Below the pieces are notes generated by a model. That model did no database searches. It was given only the letters and a program-made list of their open reading frames with translations, and was not told the DNA's origin. A stretch of DNA of 64,000 bases from an uncultured Roseicyclus sp. Its GTDB lineage: Bacteria; Pseudomonadota; Alphaproteobacteria; Rhodobacterales; Rhodobacteraceae. The DNA lies in contig CANMRT010000002.1 of NCBI GenBank assembly GCA_947500415.1, positions 372,001-436,000 on the forward strand, in the 5' to 3' direction. Positions 17,170 through 25,960 of this stretch are shown here, piece after piece. Position numbers and translations under genes: made by a program. Position 1 is the first letter of the stretch. The number at the start of each line of letters is the position of its first letter.

Positions 17170-17820
17170 TTAGTCGTTGTCGGACAGTCCTGCGCCCGCC
17201 CCCAAAAGCCGCGAGGCTTCCGTTGCTGGTGCAAAGGTGCGTTGCGCAAATGTGTCGAGCCGCGCCCAGATTTCAGATGTGACGGTGCCGCGAAATCCTG
17301 GCCGCTGCGCAGGATCGGCACGCTTGTCGGTACGGCTGAAGGTGACAGTTTCGGCCTTGGGTGTGTTGAGGTCGCCCTGCGGGTCATCCACCCAGATGCC
17401 ATCGCCATCCGTGTCGATCCGCAGGCCTGCAAAGCTCACCCGTACGGGCTGACTAAGATGGATCGCAGCCCAAGCCGCAAAAGGGATGACCAGCAACGGG
17501 TGCGAAACATGGCGCGCATTGATGGCATCACCCTGCGCAAGCCGGTCCGCGCAATCGTTCAAGGTTGTGCCAAGGACCAGCGGGCAAAGCTCGCACGCGC
17601 GCGCGTGCCAGTCGCCGTCTAGCGAAACGGGGGCGACCTGCACATGGGGCACGCCATCATTTTTGGCCAGAACTTCACACAACAGCGCGGGACCGTTCAG
17701 GCCATGGGAGGCGAGCCACCGGGTGGCCCGCGCCGCTTCCTCCGCCATGCCCCACGACAAACCTGCGCCCCGCGCCGCACGTTTGGCATGTGCCGCTATT
17801 TCGTTGAGGGAATGGCTCAT
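17170..17820 (-). CDS. DUF3726 protein
   Basis: A 216-aa cytoplasmic protein recognised as DUF3726 by its N-terminal pattern (SLNEIAAHAKRAARGAGLSWGMAEEAARATRWL) and length. There is no signal peptide or membrane helix. The middle contains PLLVIPFAAWAAIHLSQPVRVSF. Function is unknown. Its start overlaps the stop of the 567-aa protein by 4 bases (ATGA), so the two are made together and may form one complex. The position between a dipeptidase/ALDH pair and a BCCT transporter points to metabolism of a betaine-like compound, which is an inference from context only. Confidence 0.8.
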   Translation of the reverse strand: MSHSLNEIAAHAKRAARGAGLSWGMAEEAARATRWLASHGLNGPALLCEVLAKNDGVPHVQVAPVSLDGDWHARACELCPLVLGTTLNDCADRLAQGDAINARHVSHPLLVIPFAAWAAIHLSQPVRVSFAGLRIDTDGDGIWVDDPQGDLNTPKAETVTFSRTDKRADPAQRPGFRGTVTSEIWARLDTFAQRTFAPATEASRLLGAGAGLSDND

Positions 17821-19520
17821 GCCTCGCCCCGCAGTGCCGGGGGGTACGACCAGTCATCGCCCTGAGCGGACGCCAGTTCATCGGCATAGGGTGCGTTGCC
17901 GAACATGCAGATGCGCACCCACCGATCCGAGCGGGGGTCAAAATGCGTGGCGCCAAAGAACGACAGTTTGCAGCGCAGCATATCAATGGGCAGCAGGTCC
18001 GAGCCGATGGTGTTGTCGCGGATCTCGGCATAGGGCGCGCGGTCCACCAGCTGCGCCCGGCGCACGCTATGGCGATGCTCGGGATGGGCCAGCAGGAAGG
18101 CCGCAAGCGTGGCATCTGGGCTTTGATCGGCCAATGCGGCGTGAAGCGCAGCCGCGTCGCGGCCCGGCGCGAGGGGTTGTTCATAGGGGGCGATGGGTTC
18201 CTCAAACCGTTCCCCCAGACGGGGTTCCAGTTTTTCTTTCGAGACATACCAGGCGCGGGCGCAATGGTCCTTTTGGGACCAGTCGATGCGCAGCGCCCAC
18301 CCGTAGGCGCGCTCCAGTATCGCGCGCAGAGCCGCCACCTTCATGGAGCCGTCGATGCGAAACGCACTGGCATCGGTATCCCTCATCTGATCGGCCAAAG
18401 GGTCAACCAGCGCGCCGTAGGGCTCCAGCATCAGCGACGCGAGACTCTCCTGAGCGTCTTCGCCCAGCGTCTCTTCAGCCCAGAGGAAAAGCCGGTTCCA
18501 CGGCTGCGCCGCAAGCAAGTCCGCACCCGCCACATGCTCGGCCAACAGGCGCAGGTCGGCGCGCAGCTGCGCCAGCTTGGCAATCTGGATGTCGTGGGCG
18601 GAGGACCAGATATCGGCGGAGACGATGGACCGCTCCAGAAGGTCCCGGAAGGTAGCGGCCTCGTCGCGGGTTGCAGCGGGCAGTGAGCGGACAACCGCAA
18701 TCGCCTGTTCCCGCGCAGCGATCCAATTGTTGAACAACATCGGGTGATTGATCACGAAGGGCGCCATGCCAAGCCCGGTGGAATTGCCGATCCCCATGCT
18801 GCGCGCGATGTCTGCGTCCAGCGTGACGGCCTGCGAGCCACCCCTAAGGTTCGCCATGTGCTGCACCAGATCGCGCACATAGGTGCGGATCAGGAACACC
18901 GACAGCATCTCAATCTGGAACGGGGCTGTGCATTCGGGACGATCCGCGATCATCTCACGATCTGCAGCGCCCAGTTTGCCAGAGCCGTAGACCGCCGTGG
19001 TCCGCATCAGGTAGCCGACCTTGGTGACCTCGTGCCGGTCAGGTTGCCGGCCTGCGGCAAGGCGCGAGACGACGTGATCCCACAACCTCACGGACCGATT
19101 TGCACGCGACACCGACAGTTCTTTTTCACTGACGCGGCCCGCCTCTTGCAGGGGGATATTGGCCCGTAGACGTGCGATATCGGAGGCATCTGGCACGCCA
19201 TCAAACAGGGTAAATGTGCTATCCCAACTGGTCGCGATCACGCGGTCCGAGCGCGCCTCTGCAGGCAAGTCAAAGCCAAAGGCGATCAGGGAATAGGTGC
19301 GATCAGGCGTATGCGCACAATAGACCGCGTGGCCCACGCCCTTGGCGTCAAAGTCAAAGACCGGACGCGAGAACTGCCAGTTCTCGCGGGTCATGCGACG
19401 GGTGAGGATACGCATGAAGGACAGGCGGGATTGGTGGAACGAGCCCAGACGCGACAGCCGCATGACGCGCGCAGGATCACGTTTGGCAATGCTTTGTGAT
19501 GTCTCCACTTGCTGCCGCAT
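17817..19520 (-). CDS. Uncharacterised 567-aa protein of the BCCT/DUF3726 cassette
   Basis: I do not recognise a named domain. The protein is soluble-looking (no signal peptide, no clear membrane helix), rich in Arg and acidic residues, and spans 567 aa from ATG 19520, which has an excellent GGGGGAGGG ribosome-binding site. Notable stretches are RMTRENWQFSRPVFDFD near residue 45, TAVYGSGKLGAADREM near 190, the Gly-rich SMGIGNSTGLGMAPFVINHP near 265 (which could bind a nucleotide or phosphate) and a conserved-looking C-terminus with CMFGNAPYADEL. It lies 15 bp after the dipeptidase gene and overlaps DUF3726 by 4 bases. By length it could be the catalytic core of the pathway. Function is not assigned. 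Confidence 0.75.
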   Translation of the reverse strand: MRQQVETSQSIAKRDPARVMRLSRLGSFHQSRLSFMRILTRRMTRENWQFSRPVFDFDAKGVGHAVYCAHTPDRTYSLIAFGFDLPAEARSDRVIATSWDSTFTLFDGVPDASDIARLRANIPLQEAGRVSEKELSVSRANRSVRLWDHVVSRLAAGRQPDRHEVTKVGYLMRTTAVYGSGKLGAADREMIADRPECTAPFQIEMLSVFLIRTYVRDLVQHMANLRGGSQAVTLDADIARSMGIGNSTGLGMAPFVINHPMLFNNWIAAREQAIAVVRSLPAATRDEAATFRDLLERSIVSADIWSSAHDIQIAKLAQLRADLRLLAEHVAGADLLAAQPWNRLFLWAEETLGEDAQESLASLMLEPYGALVDPLADQMRDTDASAFRIDGSMKVAALRAILERAYGWALRIDWSQKDHCARAWYVSKEKLEPRLGERFEEPIAPYEQPLAPGRDAAALHAALADQSPDATLAAFLLAHPEHRHSVRRAQLVDRAPYAEIRDNTIGSDLLPIDMLRCKLSFFGATHFDPRSDRWVRICMFGNAPYADELASAQGDDWSYPPALRGEA

Positions 19521-19535
19521 GGCCCGCCCTCCCCC

Positions 19536-20510
19536 TCAGATCATTGGTGTGAAATTTTCCGCGTAAAACCGGTGCCAGTTGTCTCCCATGATGCCCGCGA
19601 CTTCCCCGTCGCTCAGGCCCGTGGCGCGCAAACCCGCTTCGATGTTTCCAAAGTCACGGTTGTCGTTGAACCAGTGGGGCATTGCCGGAAACCCGGGTGC
19701 TGCAGCCGATCCCTCACCGTAGTCGATCTCTTTGGTCCAGCGGCCGACGCGCATCCATTCGACAACGCTGTCAGGCTGATCCTGGCAAAGGTCCGTCCCG
19801 ATCCCGAGGTTCTGCGGACCGAATTTATCGGCGGTGCGGGCAATCATCTCGCAGAAACTGTCCAGCGTGCAGTCGGACTTGCCCTTCAGGTGATGCGGAT
19901 AGACCGAGAAGCCCATCATCCCGCCGTTTTCCGTGACCGCGTGGATGACATCATCCTTCTTGTTGCGCAGCGCGGGCGACCACTCAAATGGATTGGCGTG
20001 GGTGATCGCGATGGGACGCTCGGAAATTTCCGCCGCCTCAATGATGGAGCGGTCGGCGGAATGGCTCATGTCGACCACAAGGCCCACGCGGTTCATCTCT
20101 CGGATCACCTGGCGGCCCATGCGGGTGATCCCGGTGTCCTCGGCCTCATAGCAGCCCGTCGCCAGCAGAGACTGGTTATTGTAGGTCAGCTGCATGAACC
20201 GCGCGCCAAGGGTGTGGACGATTTCGACCAGCCCGATGTCATCCTCGATCGGGCTCGGGTTCTGAAAGCCGAAGAAAATGGCGGTCTTGCCCTCAGCCTT
20301 TGCGCGGTCCACATCGCTGGCCCATTGCCCCTTGATGATCAGGTCGGGGTACTGTTCGAACCAGCGGTTCCACCGCTCAAAATTCAGCACCGTCTCGCGG
20401 AAATTCTCGTGATAGGCGATGGTGACATGGACCGCGTCCACGCCCCCCTCGCGCATCTGGCGAAAGATCTTTTCCGACCAATTGGCGTATTGCAGGTTGT
20501 CGATGAGCAT
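19536..20510 (-). CDS. Membrane (renal)-dipeptidase family protein
   Basis: A 324-aa amidohydrolase-fold enzyme of the peptidase M19 family. Family signatures are DAVHVTIAYHENF (in place of the usual HxD metal ligands near the N-terminus), FMQLTYNNQSLLATG, GLVVDMSHSADRSIIEAAEISERPIAITHANPFEWSPALRNK, GIGTDLCQDQ and MGDNWHRFYAE. The His in SHSAD and in THANP and the Asp in GTDL match expected metal or substrate positions. A close relative sits in the Pseudomonas glycine-betaine/dimethylglycine locus, where it is not a proven dipeptidase. ATG 20510 overlaps the ALDH stop by one base (TGATG); the GTG at 20513 is an alternative. It is probably a dedicated hydrolase of this cassette rather than a general dipeptidase. 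Confidence 0.8.
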   Translation of the reverse strand: MLIDNLQYANWSEKIFRQMREGGVDAVHVTIAYHENFRETVLNFERWNRWFEQYPDLIIKGQWASDVDRAKAEGKTAIFFGFQNPSPIEDDIGLVEIVHTLGARFMQLTYNNQSLLATGCYEAEDTGITRMGRQVIREMNRVGLVVDMSHSADRSIIEAAEISERPIAITHANPFEWSPALRNKKDDVIHAVTENGGMMGFSVYPHHLKGKSDCTLDSFCEMIARTADKFGPQNLGIGTDLCQDQPDSVVEWMRVGRWTKEIDYGEGSAAAPGFPAMPHWFNDNRDFGNIEAGLRATGLSDGEVAGIMGDNWHRFYAENFTPMI

Positions 20511-21961
20511 CACGCAGGCATGCCCGAGGCGACGTAGGCGGTCTTCACGATGGTGTAGAAATCGCGCGCGGTTTGTCCCTGCTCGCGCGGCCCGTAGGAA
20601 CTGTCTCCACGCCCGCCGAAGGGCACGTGGTAGTCCGTACCTGCGGTCGGCAGGTTGACCATGACGCAGCCCGCCTGCGCGTTGCGGCGGAAGTGGGTGG
20701 CACGGGCCAGATTGGTCGTCACGATCCCCGCGGTCAGGCCGAAGTTGGTGTCGTTGACCACATGCAGCGCCTCGTCATAGCTGGCGACAGAGATGACACA
20801 GGCGAGCGGGGCGAACATCTCTTCCCGGTTGATGCGCATGTCATTGTGGGTGCCGGCAAAGACGCCGGGGGACATGTAGTAGCCCTCGGTCGGCATCTCC
20901 AACCGCTGACCACCGCAAAGCAATTCCGCGCCTTCCGAGGCGGCCAGATCGACGTAGGCGAGGTTTTCATTCAATTGCTGCTCGGACACGACTGGGCCCA
21001 TCTGGGTACCCGCCTCCAGCGCGTGGCCGACCTTCATTGCTTTCGCGCCCGTAACCAGCTTTTCAACGAACTGGTCGTGGATGGAATGATGGACCACCAG
21101 ACGCGAGGACGCCGTGCACTTCTGGCCGGAGCCGCCGAATGCGCCGCCAAGCGCAAGCGAAACCGCCATATCGACGTCGGCGTCATCCATCACGGCTAGC
21201 GCGTTCTTTGATCCCATCTCCATCTGTACACGGGTCAGATTCTGGATCGCAGCGGCGGCGATACCTTTGCCGACAGGAACCGAGCCGGTGAAGCTGATCG
21301 CGCCCACCTTGGGGCTTTCCACCAGCCGCTGCCCGATGGCGCTGCCTGCGCCCATGACCAGCGAAACTAGGCCCTTGGGAACGTCCTGTCGCGCAATGAT
21401 CTCGACCAGTGCCACGGCAGAGGCTGGGGTGAGGTTCGCAGGTTTCCAGACCACCGCGTTGCCATAGCAGAGCGCGGGCGCAATCTTCCAAGAAGCAGTG
21501 GCAGTGGGGAAGTTCCACGGAGAAATGATCGCCACCACGCCCACGGCTTCGCGGCGTACGTCGATCTCGATCCCGTCGCGCACAGAATCCGCGGTGTCAC
21601 CCATCTGGCGAAGGGTCTCGGCCGCGTAGTAGGTGAAGAACTGCCCGGCGCGGTAGACCTCGCCCTTGCCCTCAGCCAGCGGCTTGCCCTCTTCGCGGGC
21701 CAGTAGGGTGCCAAGTTCCTCGGCGCGGGCCATCATCTCGGTGCCGATGGCCATCAACACGTTGTACTTCCGCTCGATCCCGTAGGCCGCCCATTCGACC
21801 TGCGCGCGTTGAGCCTGATCAAGCGTTGCATCAAGCTGATCCGGCGTCGCCTGCGCAAACATGCCCACCAGGTCGCTCAGATCCGAGGGGTTGCGGTTTT
21901 CGATCTCGGACGCACCCGCCACCCATTCGCCGGCGATGTAGTTCAGTTTGGTGTCGTGCAT
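20510..21961 (-). CDS. Aldehyde dehydrogenase family protein
   Basis: A 483-aa NAD(P)-dependent aldehyde dehydrogenase. The catalytic Cys lies in GGSGQKCTASSR, the general-base Glu in QMEMGSKNALAV, the cofactor motif in FTGSVPVGKGI, and the Rossmann entry in IISPWNFPTATASWKIAPAL. Motifs are closest to the ketoglutarate-semialdehyde/betaine-aldehyde-like branch, but the substrate cannot be read. The start has GGGGATACACC upstream. It is the first structural gene of the leftward operon, preceded at 22050-22067 by the putative LysR site. In this setting it may oxidise an aldehyde released from the BCCT-imported compound. It could equally serve the neighbouring demethylation operon by oxidising acetaldehyde. 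Confidence 0.87.
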   Translation of the reverse strand: MHDTKLNYIAGEWVAGASEIENRNPSDLSDLVGMFAQATPDQLDATLDQAQRAQVEWAAYGIERKYNVLMAIGTEMMARAEELGTLLAREEGKPLAEGKGEVYRAGQFFTYYAAETLRQMGDTADSVRDGIEIDVRREAVGVVAIISPWNFPTATASWKIAPALCYGNAVVWKPANLTPASAVALVEIIARQDVPKGLVSLVMGAGSAIGQRLVESPKVGAISFTGSVPVGKGIAAAAIQNLTRVQMEMGSKNALAVMDDADVDMAVSLALGGAFGGSGQKCTASSRLVVHHSIHDQFVEKLVTGAKAMKVGHALEAGTQMGPVVSEQQLNENLAYVDLAASEGAELLCGGQRLEMPTEGYYMSPGVFAGTHNDMRINREEMFAPLACVISVASYDEALHVVNDTNFGLTAGIVTTNLARATHFRRNAQAGCVMVNLPTAGTDYHVPFGGRGDSSYGPREQGQTARDFYTIVKTAYVASGMPA

Positions 21962-22049
21962 GGTGTATCCCCTTGATCCAGCGCAGCGCGCGCACGTGCA
22001 GGGTACCCCCTCAAGGCGTTTCAGGCTTTCAGAATGAATTGTAGTTTTA

Positions 22050-22067
22050 TTCAGGTTCGCTGAATTT
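22050..22067. promoter_or_regulatory. Putative LysR operator in front of the aldehyde dehydrogenase operon
   Basis: TTCAGGTTCGCTGAATTT contains the inverted repeat ATTCAG-N5-CTGAAT (counting the preceding A) and a T-N11-A core. It matches 15 of 18 positions of the site at 22959-22976 upstream of the LysR gene. It overlaps the last bases of lysR and lies about 90 bp before the ALDH start codon. Confidence 0.65.
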
Positions 22068-22956
22068 AGAGGTGTGGCAACAGGCTGCCATCACGCTTCA
22101 TGTCCATGATCAGTTTAAGAAACTCTTTCGCGGCGGGCATCAACATATGGTTCGGACGCGACATCAGATGCACGGTCCGCCGCGCAGCCACGTCGGCCAG
22201 CGGCAAGAACGCAAATTCATCCATCAGGTTCGCGACAACCAATTGGGGCAGAACAGTTATGCCTACCCCTTGTCGCACCAGACCCAACAAAGACGCCGTG
22301 TTGGGAACCATCAGCCTGGAGCGTGCCAGAATGGGCGCGAAATCCGGATCGGAGATTTGCGCGCACAGGCCATTTGCGATGATCGTCTGATCGCCAAGGG
22401 AGCGCCAGGTCAGTTGATCCCAGGTCTCTGCCAGCGGGTGATCTTTGCGGCACACCAGACCGAATGCGTCGCTGAACAATTCGGTGCGGCGCATCCCCTC
22501 GACCACGGGAAGGGAGCCAATCCCGATGTCGGCCCGCTCTCGGTCCAGTTCATCGGCGATTGTGGCGGAATCCATGTCGCGCAGGTCGATTTGAACCTTT
22601 GGATATCTCTGCGCAAATTTGTAAATCACACTGGGCAACACCGTGGTGGCCACCGAAGGGGTCACGGCCAACCGCAAAAAACCAAGTTCGGAGCGCGCCA
22701 ACCCCTCGATCACCGAGACCGTGTTTTCGAAGTGAGCGACCTCGCGGCGGGCCTCGTTCAAAATGAGTTCCCCGATGGGTGTCAGTCTGGATTTGCGTGC
22801 CGTCTCAAACAGGGCAGAGCCGACGTGATCCTCAAACTGCTTCAGCATCATGGACACCGCAGAGGGCGTCCGCCCAAGCGCCTCCGCGGCCTCAGACAGG
22901 CTGCCGTGGGTGGCAACCATCGTAAAACATCTGAGCATGTCGATCTTGATGGCCAA
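22066..22956 (-). CDS. LysR family transcriptional regulator
   Basis: A 296-aa activator/repressor with an N-terminal winged helix-turn-helix (MLRCFTMVATHGSLSEAAEALGRTPSAVSMMLKQ, residues 7-40), linker helix and type-2 periplasmic-binding-like effector domain (from about residue 90, FLRLAVTPSVATTVLPSV). It is transcribed in the same direction as, and 104 bp upstream of, the ALDH-dipeptidase-unknown-DUF3726-BCCT genes. Two near-identical 18-bp sites, one just before its own start codon and one before ALDH, make it the likely regulator of this cassette and of itself. The ligand is unknown. Confidence 0.9.
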   Translation of the reverse strand: MAIKIDMLRCFTMVATHGSLSEAAEALGRTPSAVSMMLKQFEDHVGSALFETARKSRLTPIGELILNEARREVAHFENTVSVIEGLARSELGFLRLAVTPSVATTVLPSVIYKFAQRYPKVQIDLRDMDSATIADELDRERADIGIGSLPVVEGMRRTELFSDAFGLVCRKDHPLAETWDQLTWRSLGDQTIIANGLCAQISDPDFAPILARSRLMVPNTASLLGLVRQGVGITVLPQLVVANLMDEFAFLPLADVAARRTVHLMSRPNHMLMPAAKEFLKLIMDMKRDGSLLPHL

Positions 22957-22958
22957 AG

Positions 22959-22976
22959 TTCAGGTATCCTGAATTT
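22959..22976. promoter_or_regulatory. Putative LysR operator in front of lysR
   Basis: TTCAGGTATCCTGAATTT holds a perfect inverted repeat, TTCAGG-TAT-CCTGAA (22959-22973), with a T-N11-A core (TCAGGTATCCTGA). It is only 2 bases upstream of the lysR start codon, a position suited to autorepression, and is shared with 22050-22067. The remaining 22977-23171 stretch shows no gene. A modest hairpin (CTATCTG / CAGATAG, 23141-23160) follows the demethylase gene. Confidence 0.65.
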
Positions 22977-23171
22977 GAAAACGCGGAGTCCAGTTTGTCT
23001 CACTTCTTATCCCGAGACCACTAGCAATCACACCCGTCCGACCGGGGTGTCGCGCGACCATAAACGCAAGGAAATCCCGTCATCGACCGCATCGACACCG
23101 GCACACGGTCCTCGAATATCGTATAGCACTCTGGCGTGGCCTATCTGACCGGCCAGATAGGGCCGGTCCGG

Positions 23172-24326
23172 TTAGCTTGCCGTCGCAAGCGACTTCTTCG
23201 GGTCGTAGAACGGCATCGGCACGACACGGCAGGCCCGCGTCTCGCTCAACTTGTCGACCTGCAGGGCCGTATCCAGTGCCGTGTGATCGATGCCGATCAT
23301 CGCAAGTGCGATGTTCTTTTCCAGCCTTGGGGAATAGATCGCAGAGGTGACAGTGCCGACCTGCTCGCCATCTTTCAGGACAGGCCAAAAGAAATCGTTG
23401 GATCCAACAAAGGGATCGCCGTCAATTTCCAAGCCAACCAGCTGTTGGGACACGCCCTGTTCCTTGATCTTGGTCAGCGCGGCCTTGCTGACAAAATCCG
23501 CCTCCATGTCCAGATCGACAAGCCGATCCATGCCCAACTCGTAAGGGTTGTTCGCCAGCGTCATATCCGCGTGGTAGGACAACATGCCCGCCTCGATCCG
23601 GCGAATGCTCGACGTGTGGCCGGGCTTCAGCCCCAAGGGGGCGCCAACGGCCATCAGATGCTCCCACAGCCGGTCGCCCTGCGATCCATCGCGCAGGAAA
23701 ATCTCGTACCCCAATTCGCTGGTCCAACCCGTGCGCGAAATGATCAAGGGCACGCCGTCCCAGTCATATTCCATGAAGCGGTAGTATTTGAGTTCTGTCG
23801 GGGCATCGCCAAAGGCCGCGCGCAGGATGTCGCGAGATTTGGGGCCCTGCAATTGCAGGGGTGACACGTCGGGTTCGGAAATCTCGACATCCATGCCGGC
23901 ATTCACCGCAATGCCGCGGGCCCAGAGCAATACGTCACTGTCGGCAATCGACAGCCAGAAATGATCCTCTGCCAGTTTCAACAGGATCGGGTCGTTGATG
24001 ATCCCGCCGTGCTGGTCTGTGATCAGCACGTATTTGCATTGCCCGACCTGGCATTTCGACAGATCACGGCAGCTGAGGAATTGAGTGAACCTCGCCGCAT
24101 CCGGTCCCTTGATTTCAACCTGACGCTCGACCGAGACGTCACACAGGATCGCTTCATTGACGAGATTCCAGAAGTTCTGAACCGGATCACCAAAGTCGCG
24201 GGGGATGTACATGTGGTTGTAGACAGAAAACCCCTTGGCGCCCCAGCGCAGGGCCGCATCAGAATAGGGCGATTTACGGACCTGTGTGCCAAAGCTGAAT
24301 TGGGCAAAGTCGAGTTCGTGGGACAT
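23172..24326 (-). CDS. GcvT/DmdA-family tetrahydrofolate-dependent demethylase
   Basis: A 384-aa cytoplasmic enzyme of the aminomethyltransferase fold that would transfer a methyl or C1 unit to tetrahydrofolate. It reads closer to DMSP demethylase (DmdA) than to GcvT. Shared-looking stretches are GFSVYNHMYIP, CDVSVERQVEIKGPDAA, VGQCKYV, HGGIINDPILLKL, WLSIADSDVLLWARG and EPDVSPLQLQGPKS. In GcvT the tract GGI-x-DDL carries the catalytic Asp; here it reads GGIINDP, as in DmdA. The C-terminal barrel is complete. It is the last gene of a leftward operon containing a CoA ligase, hydratase and a methanethiol-oxidase-like protein, which supports an S-methyl substrate. DmdA-like paralogues acting on other methyl donors exist, so the substrate is inferred. 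Confidence 0.72.
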   Translation of the reverse strand: MSHELDFAQFSFGTQVRKSPYSDAALRWGAKGFSVYNHMYIPRDFGDPVQNFWNLVNEAILCDVSVERQVEIKGPDAARFTQFLSCRDLSKCQVGQCKYVLITDQHGGIINDPILLKLAEDHFWLSIADSDVLLWARGIAVNAGMDVEISEPDVSPLQLQGPKSRDILRAAFGDAPTELKYYRFMEYDWDGVPLIISRTGWTSELGYEIFLRDGSQGDRLWEHLMAVGAPLGLKPGHTSSIRRIEAGMLSYHADMTLANNPYELGMDRLVDLDMEADFVSKAALTKIKEQGVSQQLVGLEIDGDPFVGSNDFFWPVLKDGEQVGTVTSAIYSPRLEKNIALAMIGIDHTALDTALQVDKLSETRACRVVPMPFYDPKKSLATAS

Positions 24327-24352
24327 GGGGTGTATCCAGTATTAGTAAGGGG

Positions 24353-25960
24353 TCAGCTCTTGGAGCGGACCAGATCTCGGAGTTCGTTTTTGCGGATTTT
24401 CCCGGTGGTGGTCTTGGGCAGCTCGCCGAAAATCACCTTCTTGGGGCGCTGATACCCAGCAAGCCGGGCCTTGGCGTGGGTTAGCAGTTCGGCCTCGGTG
24501 GCCTCGCCGGATAGCTCGACAAAGGCGCAGGGCACTTCGCCCCATGTCTCGTCCGGCATCGCCACAACGGCGCAGAGGCTGACAGCAGGGTGTGAATAGA
24601 GCGCCTTTTCCACCTCGATGGAGGAAATGTTCTCCCCGCCAGAAATGATGATGTCCTTGGCCCGGTCGCGGATTTCGATGTAGCCGTCCGCGTGCTGCAC
24701 CGCGATGTCGCCGGACCAGAACCAGCCATCCTTGAAGGCTTTGGCAGTCTCTTCGGGGGCTTTCAGATAGCCTTTCATGACGATGTTGCCGCGAAACACG
24801 ATTTCGCCCAGGGTTTCGCCATCCCAAGGGACTGGCATGCCGGTATCGGGGTTCAAGACCAGCACGTCTTCCTGCAACTCATAAGCAACGCCTTGGCGGG
24901 CCTTCAGGGTCGCCTGTTCCTCTGGTGGCAAGTCCGCCCAAACGGGCTTTTCCGCGCAAACGACAGCGGGGCCGTAAACCTCGGTCAGCCCATAGACGTG
25001 CGTGATAGAAATCCCCATCGCTTCCATCCCGGCAATGACGCTGGCAGGCGGCGGGGCGGCGGCGGTCATCATCTTGATCTTTTGTGGAAAGTCGCGCTTC
25101 TCCGCCGCACCCGAGATCATCGACATGATGATCGGCGCGCCGCACAGATGCGTGACCCCGTGATCGGCAAAGGCGTCATAGATCGCGTCCGCCCGAGGGG
25201 CGCGCAGGAACACATGGGTTCCAGCCAGCATGGTGATCGTCCAGGGAAAGCACCAGCCGTTGCAGTGAAAAAGCGGCAGCGTCCGCAGATAGACCGGATG
25301 GTGCGGCATCTCCCAGGTGACGACATTGTTGACCGCATTGGTCCAGGCACCGCGATGGGAATAGACCACACCTTTCGGCCGCCCCGTGGTGCCGGAGGTA
25401 TAGTTCAGCGCCAGCGCGTCCCATTCATCATCCGGCAAGGCATAGGCGAAGTCCGCATCGCCTTCGGCCAGTAGGGCATCATAGGTCAGGTCGCCGATTT
25501 TCTCACCGCCCGGGCCTTCGCGATCCTCGATATCAATGACCAGCAGATCACGGCCCGATTGCGCCACTGCCTCGGCGGCGAGCGCTGAAAATTCGGTATC
25601 GACCAGCAAAACTTTGGCCTCACCATGGTCCAGAATGTAGCTGATCGTGCCCGCATCAAGCCGTGTGTTATTGGCATTCAAAAACGCACCCAACATGGGC
25701 ACCGCCAGCGCGCATTCCAGCGCCTCGGGGATGTTTGGCGCAATCAGGGCAATTGTATCGCCCTTGCCAATGCCGCGTTTGGCCAACGCAGAGGCCAGCC
25801 GTTTGCAGCGCTGCGCGACCTCACCCCAATTGCGCCAGATGCGGCCATGGATTTGAGCAGGCAGCTCAGGATGCACCCGTTCGACGCGCTTCAGGATCGA
25901 AACAGGGGACAGGGCCGTGTGGTTTGCCGCCGTGCGGGCAAGCTCCGCGCCCTCGTACAT
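24353..25960 (-). CDS. Acyl-CoA synthetase (AMP-forming), DmdB-like
   Basis: A 535-aa adenylate-forming CoA ligase. The P-loop-like motif YTSGTTGRPKGVVYSH, the A5 motif VYGLTEVYGP, the hinge GDIAVQHADGYIEIRDRAKD and the C-terminal Lys motif KTTTGKIRKNELR are all intact. In DMSP demethylation DmdB activates methylmercaptopropionate; length and operon context fit this, but many medium-chain acyl-CoA ligases look alike. The start is uncertain between ATG 25960 (overlapping the hydratase stop as TGATG, with GGAGA 4 bases upstream) and ATG 25963; a GTG at 25975 has no ribosome-binding site. The gap to the demethylase is 26 bp. Confidence 0.8.
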   Translation of the reverse strand: MYEGAELARTAANHTALSPVSILKRVERVHPELPAQIHGRIWRNWGEVAQRCKRLASALAKRGIGKGDTIALIAPNIPEALECALAVPMLGAFLNANNTRLDAGTISYILDHGEAKVLLVDTEFSALAAEAVAQSGRDLLVIDIEDREGPGGEKIGDLTYDALLAEGDADFAYALPDDEWDALALNYTSGTTGRPKGVVYSHRGAWTNAVNNVVTWEMPHHPVYLRTLPLFHCNGWCFPWTITMLAGTHVFLRAPRADAIYDAFADHGVTHLCGAPIIMSMISGAAEKRDFPQKIKMMTAAAPPPASVIAGMEAMGISITHVYGLTEVYGPAVVCAEKPVWADLPPEEQATLKARQGVAYELQEDVLVLNPDTGMPVPWDGETLGEIVFRGNIVMKGYLKAPEETAKAFKDGWFWSGDIAVQHADGYIEIRDRAKDIIISGGENISSIEVEKALYSHPAVSLCAVVAMPDETWGEVPCAFVELSGEATEAELLTHAKARLAGYQRPKKVIFGELPKTTTGKIRKNELRDLVRSKS

